Of a stretch of 64,000 nucleotides of DNA, positions 53,895 to 63,116 are shown piece after piece. The position numbers and the translations under genes are program-made. Source of the DNA: Cognatishimia sp. 1_MG-2023 (GTDB lineage Bacteria > Pseudomonadota > Alphaproteobacteria > Rhodobacterales > Rhodobacteraceae); assembly GCF_030548175.1 (NCBI RefSeq), contig NZ_JAUORX010000003.1:310001-374000 (forward strand), written 5' to 3'. Within the stretch, counting starts at the first letter, position 1. Each line of letters starts with the position of its first letter. The notes beneath the pieces are model-generated. The model saw only the letters and a program-made list of their open reading frames with translations, had not been told where the DNA came from and did not search any database.

Positions 53895-54500
53895 ATGCAA
53901 GAGGCCTTGATTTCAGGATTTATCCTCAGCATCTCACTGATCTTGGCGATTGGATCGCAGAACGCCTTTGTGCTGCGACAAGGGCTGCGCGGGCAATACG
54001 TGCTGCCATTGGTGCTCACCTGTGCCATATCCGACGCCATTCTAATTTCCGCAGGTGTTGCCGGGTTTGGCGCGCTTGTATTGGCAGCCCCTTGGATTGT
54101 GACGCTCACGAAATGGGGCGGGGCGGTGTTTCTATTTGTCTACGGTGCAATAAACTTTCGATCCGCGCTAAAGGGAGGTGGTACGCTTGATGCAGCAGAA
54201 ACCGGGGCCAGCGGCCTATGGGTTGCTGTGGGAACTTGCCTTTTACTGACTTGGGCCAACCCGCATGTCTACTTAGACACGGTGATCTTGCTCGGCGGCC
54301 TGTCTGCTCAATATGCACCGGCATGGGCCTTTGCAGTTGGCGCAAGCCTTGGCAGCTTGGTGTTCTTCTTTGCGCTGGGGTTCGGCGCTAGCCTATTGCG
54401 TCCGCTCTTTGCTTCAGCCCGCGCATGGCAGGTCTTGGATGTGATTGTCGGCCTGACAATGTGGCTGATCGCGATTTCATTACTCCTCGGTGCGGCTTAA
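53895..54500 (+). CDS. LysE/ArgO-family amino acid exporter
   Basis: Membrane protein of 201 residues, six helices, with the LysE family opening ISLILAIGSQNAFVLRQGLRG and the mid-protein TWANPHVYLDTVILLGG. Exports basic amino acids (Arg, Lys). AAGGAG precedes the start. Divergent from argP. The DMT gene starts 21 bp after the stop. Confidence 0.92.
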   Translation: MQEALISGFILSISLILAIGSQNAFVLRQGLRGQYVLPLVLTCAISDAILISAGVAGFGALVLAAPWIVTLTKWGGAVFLFVYGAINFRSALKGGGTLDAAETGASGLWVAVGTCLLLTWANPHVYLDTVILLGGLSAQYAPAWAFAVGASLGSLVFFFALGFGASLLRPLFASARAWQVLDVIVGLTMWLIAISLLLGAA

Positions 54501-54521
54501 AGCCTCGACATCCGGGACCGA

Positions 54522-55424
54522 ATGCCAGCTTATGCGGGTATGACACAGGCCCAGACATTGGAAAAAGCAGACTCGCCCTTGCGCGGCATCTTTTGGATGC
54601 TCGTAACCGGGCTTTGCTTTGTGGCGGTCACAGCCCTGGTGAAAAGTCTCGACGGCAGGCTACCCGCCGCTGAATCCGCGTTTCTACGCTACATCCTTGG
54701 TGCAGTCTTTTTGATACCGATGTTCGGCGCGTTGATCCGATCAAAGCTGACAAAACGCCAGGTGTCGTTGTTTGGCCTGCGCGGTCTGGTACACGCATTG
54801 GGCGTGATCCTTTGGTTTTACGCGCTGGCCCGCATTCCGATCGCCGAAGTGACGGCCATGAACTATATGTCGCCGATCTATGTGACGCTCGGTGCGGTGC
54901 TGTTGTTGGGTGAACGATTGGCGATCCGTCGCATTCTGGCAGTCGGTGTGGCGTTCCTTGGGGCACTGGTCATTCTACGTCCCGGCTTCCGAGAGCTTGA
55001 TCTAGGCCATTTTGCGATGATCGGCGCAGCGATTGGTTTTGCCATTGGTTATCTCATCGCCAAGAAACTGTCGGGCGAAGTGTCAGCGGCGGTTGTTGTC
55101 GGTATGCTTTCATTGATGGTCCCCATCGGGTTGGCACCAATGGCCCTGCTGAATTGGGTTACGCCCACGCTGTGGGAATTGGTTGTTCTGATGGGGGTGG
55201 CTTGTTTTGCGACTGCGGGCCATTACACCATGACAATGGCGTTTCAGGCAGCGCCCGTCAGTGTGACAATGCCTGTGCAGTTCCTACAACTCGTATGGTC
55301 CGTCCTATTGGGGGCGGTTTTCTTTGCAGAACCCCCTGACTTTTTCGTCATCCTTGGCGGGTTACTTATCGTGTCTGCCATCAGCTTCATATCTTTGCGT
55401 GAAGCGATGTTGAAACGCGCCTAA
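54522..55424 (+). CDS. DMT-superfamily (EamA) transporter
   Basis: Protein of 300 residues, about ten helices in two EamA repeats (LRYILGAVFLIPMFGALI, then FYALARIPIAEVTAMNYMSPIY and the second half with LGAVFFAEPPDFFVILGGLLI). The start ATG is at 54522, with an alternative at 54540. The 3' end overlaps the convergent betI by 4 bp. Substrate unknown. Confidence 0.88.
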   Translation: MPAYAGMTQAQTLEKADSPLRGIFWMLVTGLCFVAVTALVKSLDGRLPAAESAFLRYILGAVFLIPMFGALIRSKLTKRQVSLFGLRGLVHALGVILWFYALARIPIAEVTAMNYMSPIYVTLGAVLLLGERLAIRRILAVGVAFLGALVILRPGFRELDLGHFAMIGAAIGFAIGYLIAKKLSGEVSAAVVVGMLSLMVPIGLAPMALLNWVTPTLWELVVLMGVACFATAGHYTMTMAFQAAPVSVTMPVQFLQLVWSVLLGAVFFAEPPDFFVILGGLLIVSAISFISLREAMLKRA

Positions 55425-56008
55425 CGAGCGACGTTGTCCAGCAACAAACCAACAAAGCGGCGCGCCTCGCTACGTGCCTGCGCGGGATCAAGCGGTTTCG
55501 CCGCCTGCGCGGCCTCTAGCCAAACACCGTCCATATAGCTTTGCAAAGCCTCTCGGACGGTTTCGCGTTGATGCTCTGGCACAAGATGGCGCAGTTCTGC
55601 ACGGCAATGGCTTTGAACACGACGCCGGTTGATGCGGTGCAAACGGGACAATGACGTTGAATAGGGCGCATTCGCCCAAAACTGCATCCACAGGGAGCAT
55701 TGCTCTATTTGAAACAATCGGTCGTCAAAATTGGCATCTACGACGGCCAGCAGCCGATCCCGAGCAGAAACGGACTGTTTTAGGCCCTTGATTGTCGACT
55801 CTTTCAAAATCGTCAAAAGGCGCAGCATGGTTGCTTCCATCAGGCGATCTTTGGAGCCGAAATAGTAGTTGATGCTCGCCGCCGACGCATCTGCCTCGGC
55901 CGCAATTTCTGCCATAGTCACAAGCGCATAGCCCTTGGCATGCACCGCCCGAATAGTGGCATCAATCAGTTCTTCGTTGCGAATGTCGCGAATTTTCTTT
56001 CTGCTCAT
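55421..56008 (-). CDS. betI: TetR-family choline regulator BetI
   Basis: Repressor of 195 residues, normal for BetI, with RNEELIDATIRAVHAKGYALV and the HTH region MAEIAAEADASAASINYYFG. The C-terminal domain (QCSLWMQFWANAPYSTSLSRLH) is typical of choline-responsive BetI. It is divergent from betB across a 28-bp palindrome, unlike the E. coli arrangement in which betI leads the operon. Confidence 0.92.
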   Translation of the reverse strand: MSRKKIRDIRNEELIDATIRAVHAKGYALVTMAEIAAEADASAASINYYFGSKDRLMEATMLRLLTILKESTIKGLKQSVSARDRLLAVVDANFDDRLFQIEQCSLWMQFWANAPYSTSLSRLHRINRRRVQSHCRAELRHLVPEHQRETVREALQSYMDGVWLEAAQAAKPLDPAQARSEARRFVGLLLDNVAR

Positions 56009-56058
56009 GCGGCGCAGTTTCTATGCCAGCCAAAAAATTGCAATCCTGATATTCGCTA

Positions 56059-56086
56059 AAAAACTTAAATGATCATTTAAGTTTTT
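56059..56086. promoter_or_regulatory. 28-bp palindrome, probable BetI operator
   Basis: Perfect dyad with half-site AAAAACTTAAATGA centred on GATC, between betI (start 56008) and betB (start 56150). One strand has AAGTTTTTG just beyond. Its symmetry and site fit a TetR-family operator. Confidence 0.75.
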
Positions 56087-56149
56087 GTTTGAGGGGGCAG
56101 CAAATTACTGCAATATGGGCGCTGAACTATGTATCCAAGGGCTTAACCG

Positions 56150-57601
56150 ATGAAACTGCAACCAACTGCCAGCCATTTTATTGATGGGGCCTATGTCGAA
56201 GATAAAGCAGGCGCGCCGATCCAAGTGATCTATCCGGCGACCGGCGAAATCATGGCAACGGTTCATGCGGCAACGCCTGATTTGATCGAAAAGGCCATTG
56301 TTGCGGGCAAACGCGCGCAAAAGGAATGGGCCAAGCTAACGGGTACAGAGCGTGGACGCGTCCTGCGTCGTGCAGCGGACATCATCCGCGATCGTAATCA
56401 CGAGCTTTCTGTGCTGGAAACCTATGATACCGGCAAGCCGTTGCAGGAAACCTTGGTTGCCGATGCCACCTCTGGCGCGGATGCTTTGGAATACTTCGGC
56501 GGCCTTGCAGGCAGCCTGACTGGCGAGCATATCCCAATGGGCGAAGACTGGGTGTACACGGTCCGCGAACCACTGGGTTTGTGTGTTGGTATCGGTGCGT
56601 GGAACTACCCAACTCAAATCGCCTGCTGGAAAGCAGCTCCTGCGCTGGCCTGTGGCAATGCGATGATCTTTAAGCCATCCGAAACCACGCCTCTGTGCGC
56701 CTTAAAAGTCGCGGAAATCCTGATCGAAGCTGGCGCGCCAGCGGGGCTGTTCAACGTCTTACAAGGCATGGGCGAAGTGGGTGGTGCATTGGTCACCGAT
56801 CCCCGCGTCGACAAAGTGTCGCTGACAGGCTCTGTGCCAACCGGCAAAAAAGTCTACGCAGCGGCCGCGGCGGATATGAAACACGTCACCATGGAACTCG
56901 GCGGGAAATCCCCACTGATCATCTTTGACGACGCCGACATCGAAAGCGCCGTCAGCGGTGCGATCAACGCGAACTTCTATTCCTCTGGTCAGGTTTGTTC
57001 GAACGGCACCCGCGTCTTCGTGCAAAAAGGCATCAAAGAAGCCTTCCTCGCACGCCTCGCCGAACGCCTCAAGGGCGCAGTCATGGGCGATCCACAGGAT
57101 GAAAAGGTGAACTTCGGACCTATGGTTTCTGAACGTCAGATGGACATCGTGCTGGGCTACATCGAAAAAGGCAAAGCCGAAGGTGCACGCATCGTGTCCG
57201 GCGGCAACCAAGTTGAATGCGCCGGGTTCTTCATCGAACCCACCGTTTTCGCCGACGTGCAGGATGACATGATCATCGCCCAAGAAGAGATCTTTGGCCC
57301 TGTCATGGCCGTCCTCGACTTCGAAGAAGAAGCAGACGTCATCGCCCGCGCCAATGACACCGAATTCGGCCTTGCCGCCGGTGTTTTCACTCGCGACCTT
57401 AGCCGCGGCCACCGCGTTGTCGGCGCACTCGAGGCGGGCAGCTGCTTTATCAACTCCTACAACGATGCCCCGGTCGAAGCGCCCTTTGGCGGTGTCAAAG
57501 CCAGTGGCGTCGGCCGTGAAAACAGCAAAGAAGCCATCCAACACTACAGCCAAGTCAAATCCGTTTACGTCCGCATGGGCGATTGCGAAGCGGCGTTTTA
57601 A
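56150..57601 (+). CDS. betB: Betaine-aldehyde dehydrogenase
   Basis: NAD(P)-dependent aldehyde dehydrogenase of 483 residues, oxidising betaine aldehyde to glycine betaine. Motifs: [19 protein letters not shown] near residue 150, GSVPTGKKV near 225, catalytic Glu in MELGGKSP near 247 and nucleophile Cys in [11 protein letters not shown] near 281. Followed 35 bp later by betA. Confidence 0.95.
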   Translation: MKLQPTASHFIDGAYVEDKAGAPIQVIYPATGEIMATVHAATPDLIEKAIVAGKRAQKEWAKLTGTERGRVLRRAADIIRDRNHELSVLETYDTGKPLQETLVADATSGADALEYFGGLAGSLTGEHIPMGEDWVYTVREPLGLCVGIGAWNYPTQIACWKAAPALACGNAMIFKPSETTPLCALKVAEILIEAGAPAGLFNVLQGMGEVGGALVTDPRVDKVSLTGSVPTGKKVYAAAAADMKHVTMELGGKSPLIIFDDADIESAVSGAINANFYSSGQVCSNGTRVFVQKGIKEAFLARLAERLKGAVMGDPQDEKVNFGPMVSERQMDIVLGYIEKGKAEGARIVSGGNQVECAGFFIEPTVFADVQDDMIIAQEEIFGPVMAVLDFEEEADVIARANDTEFGLAAGVFTRDLSRGHRVVGALEAGSCFINSYNDAPVEAPFGGVKASGVGRENSKEAIQHYSQVKSVYVRMGDCEAAF

Positions 57602-57636
57602 ACGCCCCTCGGCCATTTGCGTGAAGTGAGAGAGCT

Positions 57637-59292
57637 ATGAGAGCAGATTACGTCATCGTCGGAGCAGGCTCCGCAGGCTGTGCCTTAGCCTACCGCCTGT
57701 CCAAATCAGGCAAACAGGTTTTGGTTGTGGAACACGGCGGCACCGATGCCGGTCCCCTGATCCAAATGCCAGCAGCCCTCAGCTATCCGATGAATATGTC
57801 GATGTACGATTGGGGCTACAAAACCCAACCGGAACCACATCTGGATGGCCGCCAATTGGTCACCCCACGCGGCAAAGTCATCGGCGGCTCTAGCTCGATC
57901 AACGGCATGGTCTATGTGCGCGGTCACGCGGGCGACTATGACCATTGGCAAGATAGCGGCGCGAACGGCTGGTCCTACGCAGATGTGCTGCCATACTTCA
58001 AACGCATGGAAAATTGGCACGCCAGCGGGCAGGGCGGTGATGCCTCTTGGCGCGGCGACGACGGCCCGCTGCACGTCACCCGTGGCCCACGCGACAATCC
58101 TTTGCACAACGCCTTTGTCGAGGCCGGCCGGGAGGCAGGCTACCCGGTCACAGACGACTACAACGGCCACCAACAAGAGGGCTTCGGCCCGATGGAAATG
58201 ACCGTCTGGAAAGGTCGCCGCTGGTCCGCTGCCAACGCATACCTGAAGCCCGCCCTAAAACGCGACAACTGCAACCTAATCCGCGGCTTTGTGCGCCGTG
58301 TCATCATCACAGATGGCCGCGCCATAGGTGTGGAAATCGAGCGCGGCGGTAAGATTGAGGTTGTTCAAGCCAACCAAGAAGTCATCCTATCGGCCAGCTC
58401 GCTGAATTCGCCGAAAATCTTGATGTTGTCGGGGATTGGCCCCGCCGCGCATCTAGCAGAACACGGCATTGATGTCGTCGCAGATCGCCCCGGCGTCGGC
58501 CAAAACCTGCAAGATCACCTAGAGCTTTATCTGCAAATGGCCTCTAGCCAGCCCATCACGCTCTACAAACATTGGAACCTGTTCAGCAAGGCAATGATCG
58601 GCGCGCAGTGGCTCTTTCTTAAATCTGGTCTTGGTGCCAGCAACCAGTTCGAAAGCGCAGCCTTTATTCGCTCTAAACCGGGCGTGAACTATCCAGATAT
58701 CCAATATCACTTCCTTCCGATGGCAGTTCGTTACGATGGCAAAGCCGCAGCCGAAGGCCACGGTTTCCAAGCCCACGTTGGCCCAATGCGCAGCCCATCC
58801 CGTGGCGCCGTCACTTTGGCCAGCGCCGACCCAAAAGACGCGCCAAACATTCTGTTCAACTACATGTCGACAGAACAAGATTGGGAAGACTTCCGCCGCT
58901 GCATTCGCCTAACCCGCGAGATTTTTGGCCAAGAGGCGTTTAAGCCCTTCGTCAAACACGAAATCCAGCCAGGCGAAGATTTACAAACAGACGAAGAGCT
59001 AAATGGTTTTATCCGCGAACACGTCGAAAGCGCGTTTCATCCCTGTGGCACCTGCAAGATGGGTGCCGCGGATGACGCGATGAGCGTGGTTGATCCTGAG
59101 TGTCGTGTGATTGGTGTTGATGGTTTGCGGGTCGCGGATAGCTCGATCTTCCCGCGCATCACCAACGGCAACCTGAATGGTCCGTCTATAATGACAGGCG
59201 AAAAAGCAGCTGATCACATCTTGGGCCGTGCATTGCCACGTTCAAACGCAGAACCTTGGATGCACCCACAATGGGCGAACGCACAGCGCTAG
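57637..59292 (+). CDS. betA: Choline dehydrogenase
   Basis: GMC flavoprotein of 551 residues oxidising choline to betaine aldehyde at the membrane. FAD-binding motif [14 protein letters not shown] near the N-terminus, GMC signature [20 protein letters not shown] near 85, second signature [16 protein letters not shown] near 253, and the catalytic His in [15 protein letters not shown] near 466. Ends 4 bp from the convergent hydrolase gene. Confidence 0.95.
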   Translation: MRADYVIVGAGSAGCALAYRLSKSGKQVLVVEHGGTDAGPLIQMPAALSYPMNMSMYDWGYKTQPEPHLDGRQLVTPRGKVIGGSSSINGMVYVRGHAGDYDHWQDSGANGWSYADVLPYFKRMENWHASGQGGDASWRGDDGPLHVTRGPRDNPLHNAFVEAGREAGYPVTDDYNGHQQEGFGPMEMTVWKGRRWSAANAYLKPALKRDNCNLIRGFVRRVIITDGRAIGVEIERGGKIEVVQANQEVILSASSLNSPKILMLSGIGPAAHLAEHGIDVVADRPGVGQNLQDHLELYLQMASSQPITLYKHWNLFSKAMIGAQWLFLKSGLGASNQFESAAFIRSKPGVNYPDIQYHFLPMAVRYDGKAAAEGHGFQAHVGPMRSPSRGAVTLASADPKDAPNILFNYMSTEQDWEDFRRCIRLTREIFGQEAFKPFVKHEIQPGEDLQTDEELNGFIREHVESAFHPCGTCKMGAADDAMSVVDPECRVIGVDGLRVADSSIFPRITNGNLNGPSIMTGEKAADHILGRALPRSNAEPWMHPQWANAQR

Positions 59293-59296
59293 GCCC

Positions 59297-60106
59297 TTAG
59301 TGCTGATCAATAAACCGCCACAGCTTTGGCAAAGTGTCGCTCCGCCACAGATCGGTGTGACCTGCATCTTTCACGCTTAGCAGGGTCTTGGGTGTGCTAG
59401 GTGCCGCGTCATAGACGGCCCTACCTTGCGCATGGGGGATCAGCTCGTCCGCTGTGCCGTGCATCACCAGCAACGGCATATCCAATGCCGTCGCCGCGCG
59501 TGTTTCTGATGGCCATTGGCTTTCAAACGTATCGACTAGTGTTGCAACACTTGGATAATGATGCTCTGCCAACGCCTGTAGCGAAGCAAAAGGCGCCTCC
59601 AAAATCACGGCATCTAACGATGTGTCCGGATCATCCGCCAAAGCTATCGTCACGGCTGTTCCCAAGCTCTCGCCATAGGCCACCAATGCGCCGGATAGGG
59701 GAACGTCCAAATCGCCAGCTCTTAACATCTGATAAATGCGGCGCGCGTCTAGAATCAGTGCCTCTTCATCTGGGCTGCCCGAACTCCCCGAACTTCCCCG
59801 ATACGCCGGTGCGACGATCCCATAGCCGCGATCCATGAACCGGCGAAACCGCCCCGCGCGACTCGCCAGGTTTCCGGCGTTGCCATGAAAATACAAAACG
59901 GTTGGTTTGCCAGATTTTGCAGGTGTAGTCCAAACCACAAGCGCTTCGTCGTTCACTTGGACAATCTGTTCGTTAACACCGTTTAACCCTGCATCGATCG
60001 GTGCCACCTGTCGCGGGTCAAACGGGTAGAGGATCAGCCGTTCTGCCCAACCGCCGAAGGCTGCAAAGGCAACGAACCCCAACGCTGCCAAAAGAAATAG
60101 ACGCAC
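59297..60106 (-). CDS. Alpha/beta hydrolase (Bem46/ABHD17-like)
   Basis: Protein of 269 residues with an N-terminal membrane anchor or signal helix (MRLFLLAALGFVAFAAFGGW). The hydrolase core has oxyanion-loop FHGNAGN near residue 75, nucleophile elbow AYGESLGTA near 144, MHGTADELIP near 215 and catalytic His in DAGHTDLW near 250. Substrate unknown. A palindromic element (60184-60212) lies about 80 bp upstream of its start. Confidence 0.88.
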   Translation of the reverse strand: MRLFLLAALGFVAFAAFGGWAERLILYPFDPRQVAPIDAGLNGVNEQIVQVNDEALVVWTTPAKSGKPTVLYFHGNAGNLASRAGRFRRFMDRGYGIVAPAYRGSSGSSGSPDEEALILDARRIYQMLRAGDLDVPLSGALVAYGESLGTAVTIALADDPDTSLDAVILEAPFASLQALAEHHYPSVATLVDTFESQWPSETRAATALDMPLLVMHGTADELIPHAQGRAVYDAAPSTPKTLLSVKDAGHTDLWRSDTLPKLWRFIDQH

Positions 60107-60183
60107 AAGAAGACTCCGGTTTTTGGATCAGTGTAGCGGATCAAAATTCCCGAAAGAGGGGAAAGATTTGCCCTAAATACCAA

Positions 60184-60212
60184 TCGTACGTTTCGGCCCT
60201 CGAAACGTACGA
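60184..60212. repeat. Palindromic element, copy 2
   Basis: Arms TCGTACGTTTCG (60184-60195) and CGAAACGTACGA (60201-60212), loop GCCCT. A further palindrome CGAATTGTACAATTCG (60210-60225) adjoins it. Same motif as at 18343-18371, with one arm at 31550. Lies between the hydrolase promoter and the 3' end of the pccR-like gene. Confidence 0.78.
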
Positions 60213-60251
60213 ATTGTACAATTCGCAAATTTGATTCAAATTTTTTGCAAA

Positions 60252-61652
60252 CTACCCAACTTCATAGGGCAAGACACCGCGTTCGTTCTCTTGAATGGTC
60301 AGTTTGCGTTCTAGCGGCGGCACTGATCGCTGGTGGCAATTGGTCCGCTCGCAGATACGGCAAGAGATACCGATTGGTTCAAAGGATGCGACGTTGGACG
60401 TATCCATGTTGTCGGCATAGACTAGCTGATCCAAGTGTTTGATTTCACAGCCTAAAGCGATGGCGTATCGCCGCACCGGTGCCCCGTAATGGCCACCAGA
60501 TTTTGACACGTTTCGCGCCAAAGAAAAGTAGCGAACCCCATCAGGCGTTTCCGCCAGCTGCCGCAAAAACCGCCCCGGCGTTTCAAAGGCCCGATGCACG
60601 TTCCACAACGGACACGCCCCCCCAAACCGCGCAAATTGCAAGCGCGTCGCAGAATGCCGCTTTGTAATCGTGCCAGCTTGATCAACCCGCACAAAAAAGA
60701 ACGGAACCCCTTTTTGGTGGGGGCGCTGCAAAGTGGACAGGCGATGCGCCACTTGTTCAATGGATGCGCCAAATTGCGTGGCCAGTATTTCTAGGTCGTG
60801 GCGCGTGTCTTGGGCGGCTTTCAGGAACTCTGTGTATGGCATGGTTGCCGCCCCGGCGAAGTAATTCGCAAGGCCAATTTTGGCAATTTGACGGGCGGAA
60901 TCTGATTGAAAACGCGCCAAGTCCAATGTGGCCTCAAGTAAAGAATTTCGTTGTAAAAGAGCGACTTGCAGCAAGAGTTGAAAGCTGCGGGTTTCTGGCG
61001 TGCTGAGACGAGAGAGGTGCAGGGTTTTGGTCTCTGGATCATAGCGCCGCAGAACGTCTAGCTCGCATAATTTTACGGTGATCCCAATGTGACTGAGGGC
61101 GTCGATTGCGGCATTCGTGATCCCACCTTTGGCCGTCGCATTTGCCGCGAAACTCTCGGCGGCATGGTCTACTGCGTCGATATAGTTGTCGCAATAATGG
61201 AAGAAATCCCGCACCTCATCCCAAGGGCTCGGCTGCATCTGCACATCCTGCCGCCCCAACGCTTCATCCAAAGACGCCAATCTTTCATGCGTTTGCCGGT
61301 ACGCGTGGTGCAACCTAAGAAACGCCCGCGCCAAAGCCGGCGCGTTTGACGCGGACAACCGTATATCGGCGAGGGGAACATCAGTCTCCGCAAGGATCGG
61401 ATCCGCCAAAGCTTCGCGCATGTCACTAACAAGACGCTCAGAATCCCCTGTTGAAAGTTCCGTAACGTCGATCCCAAACTCTTGGGCAAGGGCCAAAACA
61501 ACCGTCGTAGACACCGGCCGGTTGTTGTTTTCCATCTGATTCAAATAAGGCAACGAAACGCCAAGCTTCTCAGAAAACGCGCGTTGTGTCAGCGAGACGC
61601 GATTGCGAATTTCCCGCAGTTTTGCACCAGCATAGAGCTTTTGCGTGGCCAT
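60252..61652 (-). CDS. XRE-type short-chain acyl-CoA-sensing regulator (PccR/RamB-like)
   Basis: About 466 residues. N-terminal HTH (about 7-65; LREIRNRVSLTQRAFSEKLG) followed by the large ScfR-type domain (DUF955-like metal-binding-fold region in the middle and the C-terminal DUF2083 region with CRICERTNCHQRSVPPLERKL). Rhodobacter PccR of this family controls propionyl-CoA carboxylase. ATG 61652 has a normal start context; the frame opens at 61700. TTGC-N4-TTGC motifs lie upstream of it and of pccB. Confidence 0.85.
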   Translation of the reverse strand: MATQKLYAGAKLREIRNRVSLTQRAFSEKLGVSLPYLNQMENNNRPVSTTVVLALAQEFGIDVTELSTGDSERLVSDMREALADPILAETDVPLADIRLSASNAPALARAFLRLHHAYRQTHERLASLDEALGRQDVQMQPSPWDEVRDFFHYCDNYIDAVDHAAESFAANATAKGGITNAAIDALSHIGITVKLCELDVLRRYDPETKTLHLSRLSTPETRSFQLLLQVALLQRNSLLEATLDLARFQSDSARQIAKIGLANYFAGAATMPYTEFLKAAQDTRHDLEILATQFGASIEQVAHRLSTLQRPHQKGVPFFFVRVDQAGTITKRHSATRLQFARFGGACPLWNVHRAFETPGRFLRQLAETPDGVRYFSLARNVSKSGGHYGAPVRRYAIALGCEIKHLDQLVYADNMDTSNVASFEPIGISCRICERTNCHQRSVPPLERKLTIQENERGVLPYEVG

Positions 61653-61663
61653 ATCTGAATTCC

Positions 61664-61702
61664 TTTGCAAGTTAGCAATGTGCCCAGCATAGCTTTGCAA
61701 AG
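61664..61702 (-). promoter_or_regulatory. TTGC repeats upstream of the pccR-like gene
   Basis: On the minus strand: CTTTGCAAAG (about 61693-61702) and, nearer the start, TTGCTAACTTGCAAAGG (about 61662-61678), i.e. TTGC-N4-TTGC. Similar to the pccB upstream sites; probably autoregulatory. Confidence 0.5.
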
Positions 61703-61711
61703 TTGGTTTTT

Positions 61712-62926
61712 CTAGCCCTCGATCCGTCGCTCACGTCGCATTACGATTAAGATTGAGATAACGCCAAGTGCGGAGGAAATCAGCATCAACCAGAGTAGGG
61801 GAAAGGCGCCGGTTTCAGGGGTTAGCAGAATGCCCGCAATGGCTGACAGTATAGCGCCAATTCCGATCATCATTGCGCCTGTTAGGCCTGATGCAGTGCC
61901 TGCTAAGTGAGGTCGGACAGATAATGCGCCGGATGTCGCGCTTGGAATGACCAGCCCGTTTCCTAAGCCAACGAGCGTCATAAAGCCGAAAAAACTGAGC
62001 GGTGAGCCAAAGCCAAGTTCGAAAATAATTAAAGAGATCAGAAGGCCAAGCGCGTTAATGATACAGCCCCAAAAAACCATCCGGTTTATGCCGATTCGTG
62101 CCGATACTACGCCCGTTATGAAGTTGCCGAGAAAGTAGCCAATCGCAGGTGCTCCAAAGTAAAAGCCCAAAACCGATGGGTCCATTTGAAAGAGTTCGGT
62201 TCCAACAAAAGGAGCGCCGCCAAGATAGGCGAAAAACGAACCAGAGCAGAAAGCGGATGCCAACGTATACCCCCAAAACCGTGGGCTGGTCAGTAATTCT
62301 GGATATTCTTTGAACTGAGCAACCAAGCTTTTGCCGCTTACGGTTTTGGTTTCCCCGACGTCCTGCCAAACGACAAGATAGGTGAAGGCGCCTAAGCCAA
62401 ATAAAATCCAGAAATTGCCCTTCCATCCAAAGGCTTCTTCGATAAGGCCGCCGAAAGCTGGACCCATCATTGGAATAACTGACATGCCCATGGTCACATA
62501 GCCGATCATTGATGCGGCCTTGTCCGTTGGGTAAACGTCGCGGACCACAGCCCGAGACAGAACCATGCCAATGGCCATAACGGCCTGCGCCATTCGGAAT
62601 ATCAGAAAGACTGTGGCGTTCGGTGCGAATAGGCAACCGAGCGTTGCAAGCATAAACAAGATAAGCCCCCAAAGCATCACGGGGCGACGGCCAACTTTGT
62701 CTGATATTGGCCCGATGAGGATCTGTAAGCCTGCGCTAAACCCTAAATAGACGGCGACGGACAACTGCATGATGCTGTAGTCCGTTTCAAAGTATTCCGC
62801 CATGCCGGGGAGGCTGGGCAGGAAGATATTCATGGTCAGCGCACTGACGCCCGCCAATAAAATAAGGGTAGAAATGTGAGGCGGAGTCGCGCGGTCTAAA
62901 TACCGTGCCGCTGTGCTTTGTGTCAT
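61712..62926 (-). CDS. Bcr/CflA-type multidrug MFS exporter
   Basis: Protein of 404 residues, twelve helices, with the MFS motif A GPISDKVGRRPVMLWG near residue 75 and the drug-exporter signature RMAQAVMAIGMVLSRAVVRDVYP near 112. Of the Bcr/CflA subgroup. It lies between the pccR-like gene and pccB but has no obvious metabolic link with propionate. Transcribed in the same direction as the regulator. Confidence 0.9.
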   Translation of the reverse strand: MTQSTAARYLDRATPPHISTLILLAGVSALTMNIFLPSLPGMAEYFETDYSIMQLSVAVYLGFSAGLQILIGPISDKVGRRPVMLWGLILFMLATLGCLFAPNATVFLIFRMAQAVMAIGMVLSRAVVRDVYPTDKAASMIGYVTMGMSVIPMMGPAFGGLIEEAFGWKGNFWILFGLGAFTYLVVWQDVGETKTVSGKSLVAQFKEYPELLTSPRFWGYTLASAFCSGSFFAYLGGAPFVGTELFQMDPSVLGFYFGAPAIGYFLGNFITGVVSARIGINRMVFWGCIINALGLLISLIIFELGFGSPLSFFGFMTLVGLGNGLVIPSATSGALSVRPHLAGTASGLTGAMMIGIGAILSAIAGILLTPETGAFPLLWLMLISSALGVISILIVMRRERRIEG

Positions 62927-63002
62927 GATGATAGTCGTACGCTTTGAATTTATGCCTGTCTATCGTCCGAGAGGGCAATTTGAACTAAACGGTTTAATTT
63001 TA

Positions 63003-63052
63003 GCAAATTTGCAATTATCATTTGAGGTATATGCAATGGTTTGCAAATTTGC
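63003..63052 (+). promoter_or_regulatory. Paired GCAAATTTGC palindromes upstream of pccB
   Basis: GCAAATTTGC occurs at 63003-63012 and at 63043-63052, start to start 40 bp (about four helical turns), the second extended to TTTGCAAATTTGC. A further palindrome AATAAAGCTTTATT (63055-63068) follows. Rhodobacter PccR is reported, as I recall, to bind TTTGCAAA-type repeats; these are candidate sites. Confidence 0.6.
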
Positions 63053-63116
63053 TGAATAAAGCTTTATTTGTAGGCGTGAAATTGGCTAGGGTGCCTCAAA
63101 TCCAAGGGGACCCGTG

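Noticed and set aside
56759-57616. 285-codon open frame antisense to betB
   Set aside because: Shadow of a GC-rich coding gene; composition and lack of family resemblance argue against a gene.
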